Source: Hyaloscypha bicolor E (Eukaryota; Ascomycota; Leotiomycetes; Helotiales; Hyaloscyphaceae). Taken from it: a stretch of 64,000 nucleotides of DNA. Made by a program: the position numbers and the translations under genes. Shown piece by piece: positions 59,801-64,000 of the stretch. Location of the stretch: contig NW_020194684.1 in NCBI RefSeq assembly GCF_002865645.1, positions 6,409,821-6,473,820 on the forward strand, written 5' to 3'. The first letter of the stretch is position 1; each line of letters starts with the position of its first letter. The notes beneath the pieces are model-generated. The model ran no database searches. It worked only from the letters and a program-made list of their open reading frames with translations, and was not told where the DNA came from.

Positions 59801-62374
59801 TATTATATTTTTAATAATAATTATAAATATTTCTTTTTATATTTTCCTAATATTAGAACTTTCTAAGGAACTTGAGAGTCTTTTTTATTTTATAGTATCT
59901 AGCTATTAGATTATTATAATAAAGCTTTATAACTTTTTAATATAAAGCGGGATTATTAGATATAATAATTCTTAAATAGTACTTAAATAGGCTCGAATTA
60001 TTTTTCTAGATTTCTTTTTTTTTAGTATTTTTTTTACTAAGTCTCTATTTTATAATATTTTAATATTAAGAATTATTTCTCTAAGCTACTTAAATAATAT
60101 CTAAAAGAGATTTAAATAAAGGAGCTAGTACTATAGCTCTTTTAGTAGTTATATATATTTATATATAAGAAATTAGGTATTTATAATTATCTAATTTAAA
60201 AACTCAAAAAACTAAAAAGTCTTTAGTTTTATTAAATAATATAATTATAAATACCCTTATTACCTTAGCTATAGTAGTAGAGCCTTTAAGGCATTTCCTT
60301 ATATTTTACTTCTTAACTAATTCTATAGTTAAGGGATTTATAAAATAATCTATCTATTTGTTTTATAATAAATATTTCTTTTTAGCTATTATAAATATAA
60401 TAAGTATTAAATAATACCTATTTTAAAAAAGAGATTTTTTAGATATTTATAAGAATTTCTAAATTATAATTATAAAAGCTTTCTTTAATTTATTTTAAAA
60501 AATTAGAAGCCAAGTTATATTAATAGGATTTTCTTTATAATTAGGTCTTTTATTAGATCTATTTACTAGATTTAAAGCACTTCTATAGTAAATAATATTA
60601 AAATTATATATTATAAGATATATTACCTAATATATTTAATAGTTTTTTAGATATTTTATTTCTATAAAATATTAGAGGTTATTATAGTTTATAATAACCT
60701 TAATTATAAACCTGAACTTTTTAAGATAATAGTATTAATATTTAAAGGCTTTAATAATTATAAGTAGCTTCCTATTATAAATATTATAGTTATATTTAGT
60801 TCTAGAAAGTTTCTGGAACTAGAATATTACTAAATACTAGTATTTTTTTGGGCTATTACTAGAATTAATTTATTATAAAATAATACTAGTAATTATAAAT
60901 TTTAATATATTAATTTTAATATAAATCTTCTTAAAAAAGTTAAAATAAACTAGAATAAATATTATAATAAAAGCTTTTTTTAAAGTCTTAAAGCTTTTAG
61001 CTACTTTATTTATTTATATAAAGAAACCGGATTTCTGGCTCTTTTCTATTTTTTTTAAGAGATTTATTAAGCCTATAGTTACCTAAGAATAATAGTAAAT
61101 AAACCTATAATAGAAATTAGTAAATCTAAAAAATACTTAAATATTATAAAATAATTCTGGTTTTAGCTATTTAATAATACTATAAATTTATTTAGAATTT
61201 ATATAAATATTTTCTATTCTAATAAAAAAGCCCAAAAATTTAATTTCCTTAATATTAAACTTATATTTACTAAATTTATAAAATAGATTATTTTTATATA
61301 GCCTAGTAAATATCTAGTAAATATAATTATAGTATTTATTTTTATTTTAGAAATAAATAAGAATATTATCTAAATAAATAATTATAAAATAATTTAGAAG
61401 CCTTATAAATATAGTATTAATATATATTTAAAATATGGCTAGTATATTAGCTAGTCTAAAAAATATTATAAGATATTTAAAATAGTTATAATAAGTTCTA
61501 AAAGCTATTTTTTATTTATATTCTTTATAAATTCTTATCTAATAATATATATTCTTAAGATTTAGCTTTATAAAAATCTTGGTTTCTTAGAGCTAATTAA
61601 GGGTTTTATTAATAAAAAGAAATAAATACTAATTTTTAATTATAATTTAGTTAAGTCTATAATAATTAATATAAAAATATAGTTCTTTATTTTTCTTAGA
61701 AATAAAAAAAATAAGTATTCTTATTAGGCTTTTATTAGGCCTTATCTAATATTTATAAAATATATCCTATAAATATAAATATAATACTTCTAGTTAGGTC
61801 TCTAATAAATTATATAAAGATCTATATAAGACTATACTATTTATATTAATAGAATATTTAATATTACTAAGATTAGGAAGTTCTAAAGCTTTATTAGAAT
61901 TAAAAACCTTTAAGAAGTTTTTTTATTTATTATTTCGGAAATAAATAGGTATTTCTAAAGCCCCTTTCCGAAAGGTATTAATTTATTATATTAAAAACTT
62001 CTATTTAGTATTACTAGAACTATATAATAAAATAAAAACCTAGTAATTATTATAAATATATAAAATCTATTATCTAGAATAATTATATTTATCTTTAGTT
62101 AAGAATAAAACTTGAAATACTAGCTTAAAGTACTAGTTAAGCTTCTTACTAAATTCTTTTAGTATTAGAATCTTAATATTATTAGGCTATATAGGTATAT
62201 ATATTTATTATTTTTTAATATAATCTATATATTATATAAGAGTTATTTTATAAAATTCTATACTAAAAATAAGGCTATAAAAGCTAATATTTTTATATTT
62301 ATAAAACCAGAGCTTAAAAAAATATATCTTATTATAATTATTTATAATAAATACTTTAAGATTATAGGCTTATA
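56881..62374 (-). mobile_element. RIP-degraded Ty3/gypsy-type retrotransposon internal region
   Basis: About 5.5 kb of very AT-rich DNA without intact frames. On the minus strand at about 61388-61350 the codons read FIIIYLDNILIYF followed by a stop. This matches the gypsy reverse-transcriptase active site (YLDDILIYS) with G-to-A and C-to-T changes. About 400 bp further along the minus strand (around 60960-61010) a SFKTLKKSFYY segment matches the AF..LK..F motif at the start of the RNase H region. Order and spacing fit a gypsy pol gene reading right to left. Stops are everywhere, so it is dead. Confidence 0.75.
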
Positions 62375-62690
62375 TAATATATATAGGGTTATATATAACT
62401 TAAGGGCATATAATAAACCTCGAATATTATAGGTATTAATTAGGGAGTTTAGTAGCCCTTTAATATCCTAACTAATTACTATTTATATTATATATATTAG
62501 GTTTATAAATTACTAATTATATATATATTATTAGGGCCTTCTATTTAAAAAGGGCTTCTCTAGACCTTATAGGAAAAATAGAGATTAGTTCTATACTAAA
62601 TTTAATATTATAGTTTTATAATATACTAATTTATTCTATTATCTTATTACTTACTAATAAATACCTTATAAGCTAATCTCTTTATTCTTA
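62375..62690 (+). repeat. LTR-like repeat, 5' end of a plus-strand element
   Basis: Inverted copy of 56575-56880. In this orientation it would be the 5' LTR of a second element that runs off the right edge. The end points are approximate. Confidence 0.6.
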
Positions 62691-64000
62691 AAAAAAAATA
62701 GTTTAATAAGTAATTATATCTCGAAATCTATAAAATATATAAAAATATATAATCTTTTACTAAAGCTATTTCTATAAAGAAAATTAAATAAATTAATCCT
62801 AATATAGGTAATAGTAAAGGCTTGTCTAATACTTTTAATAGAGCCCCTTAGAAGCCTCCGAAAGCTAGTAATAATAATATAAATAATCCTAGTAATAATT
62901 AAGATACCGAGATTAATACTCGAATTACTATTACCTAAGCTATAAAATAGGGCTTATATATTAAAGTTAAAGTACTCTAATAAAAGCAAGAATTAGTAAA
63001 TATAATTAACTAATATATCTTATAATTAGAGTAATATAAAAGTATTTTTAGGAATATCTTATAATTTACTATATTTTATAGAAACTCTATTTATAAATTT
63101 ACCTTATTTTCCTTAGTAATTTCTATTAAGGAACTTCCTAAAATAGAATTAGAACTTATTTCTTTTCCTAATATAATAAGCTTTAAGAGTAATCTTAATA
63201 CTATTTATTAGAAGCTATTATATAATATCCTAAAGATATATTTAGACTAAGAGAAGCTTCTTAAAGTCCGGATATCTAATTTATATTATAGAAAGTTTTT
63301 TAAGAAATAGAAAATATTTATATCTTTTTAGGAAATAATTTTTAGGACCTAACTTTAAACTTATAATAAATACTTTTCTAGAATTAACTCTATTATAAGT
63401 ATTTTTAGGAATAAACCTTATAATATTTAGAAAGCTATAATAAAGTAAAGCCTACTATTATATAAGGTCTATTAGAAGTAATTTAAGGCCTATTTAGCTA
63501 ATATACTCTAAGTACCTTAAATCTATTAATAAGATATTTTTAAGGAATTCCGAGATCTTTATTAAAAAGATAATAAAATAATTACTAAGTTATATATTTA
63601 GATAATTAGTCTCGAAATTAACTAGGACCTATATTCTAAAAAAGACCAGATCCGGACTCTTAATATTACTTTATCTAATTATAAGACTTATTAGATACTT
63701 ATATCTATTTTTTTAGGAAATAAGATAATATCTATTTCCGAATAGCTTAAGAAAGCTTAGAAAATAAAATATATTACTTATTCTAAATTAAGAAAAGTAA
63801 AGATAAGGAAATCTAGTAAAAGTAATTCTGCTTCTAAAGACTCTAATTTAGTAAATTCTAATTTATAAGGCTATTAAAAAAGGAAAAATAAGTTCTAAAA
63901 ATTATATAAGAAACCCTCAGGTAATACTTTAGTTTCTTTAAGGCCTTAATAAAGTACTAGTTCTATTTTAGGTATAGTTTATTAGACTTATAAATAGAAA
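62691..64000 (+). mobile_element. Start of a second degraded LTR retrotransposon (partial)
   Basis: AT-rich DNA following the LTR-like repeat, less degraded than the block to its left. On the plus strand it has longer runs of sensible codons rich in Lys/Glu/Asn broken by TAG/TAA. This would fit a RIP-mutated gag region, but no diagnostic motif is visible. It is cut by the window edge. Confidence 0.45.

Overview
The window is genomic DNA from a filamentous ascomycete (Pezizomycotina). The protein genes are split by many short introns (mostly 43-80 bp) with GTRNGT-type donors and CTAAC/CTAAT branch sites. The gene content is typically fungal: HET-domain and NACHT/NB-ARC proteins, an OPT transporter, CYP52-like P450s, PEX1 and MCM7. 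A Leotiomycetes origin is a guess only. Several transposon relics carry C:G to T:A decay that looks like repeat-induced point mutation (RIP).

Layout. 0-5.6 kb: the 3' end of an acidic protein gene, then a five-exon C2H2 zinc-finger gene. 5.9-7 kb: debris, with an oligopeptide-transporter (OPT) relic and a fragment resembling fungal telomere-linked helicases. 7.4-10.3 kb: an intact HET-domain gene (minus strand) whose start codon lies 20 bp from a TIR element that itself contains a 153-bp solo LTR. 10.5-17.8 kb: an O-methyltransferase, a full OPT transporter and a short-chain dehydrogenase. 20.6-23.9 kb: a second HET gene, now dead, carrying a precise TIR/MITE insertion, a precise Tc1/mariner insertion and RIP-type stop codons.

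26.2-36.8 kb is a compact oxidative and transport group: a 14-TMS-type MFS exporter, an FMO/Baeyer-Villiger-type flavoprotein monooxygenase and two CYP52-like P450s. All open reading frames are complete once introns are removed, and two introns appear to be GC-AG. No synthase-type core enzyme is present, so this is either a tailoring/catabolic cluster or part of a larger one.

38.6-45.5 kb is conserved housekeeping DNA: PEX1 (minus) and MCM7 (plus), divergent across about 395 bp. 46-49.5 kb: a small secreted, possibly GPI-anchored Cys-rich gene with an apparent frameshift, and a large fungal membrane protein with a ragged C-terminus.

50.2-54.6 kb holds the most unusual gene. It is a 1387-residue STAND/NLR-like protein with a NACHT_N-like N-terminus followed by two complete P-loop NTPase modules, NB-ARC type then NACHT type, in one polypeptide. 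Directly upstream lie a hAT-like MITE with nested hairpins and a second copy of the 153-bp solo LTR. From 55.8 kb to the end the DNA is extremely AT-rich, RIP-degraded Ty3/gypsy retrotransposon sequence with no intact gene.

The recurring theme is nonself-recognition genes (two HET, one dual-NTPase NLR) embedded in or edged by transposons, next to a secondary-metabolism-like oxidase cluster and a stable housekeeping block.
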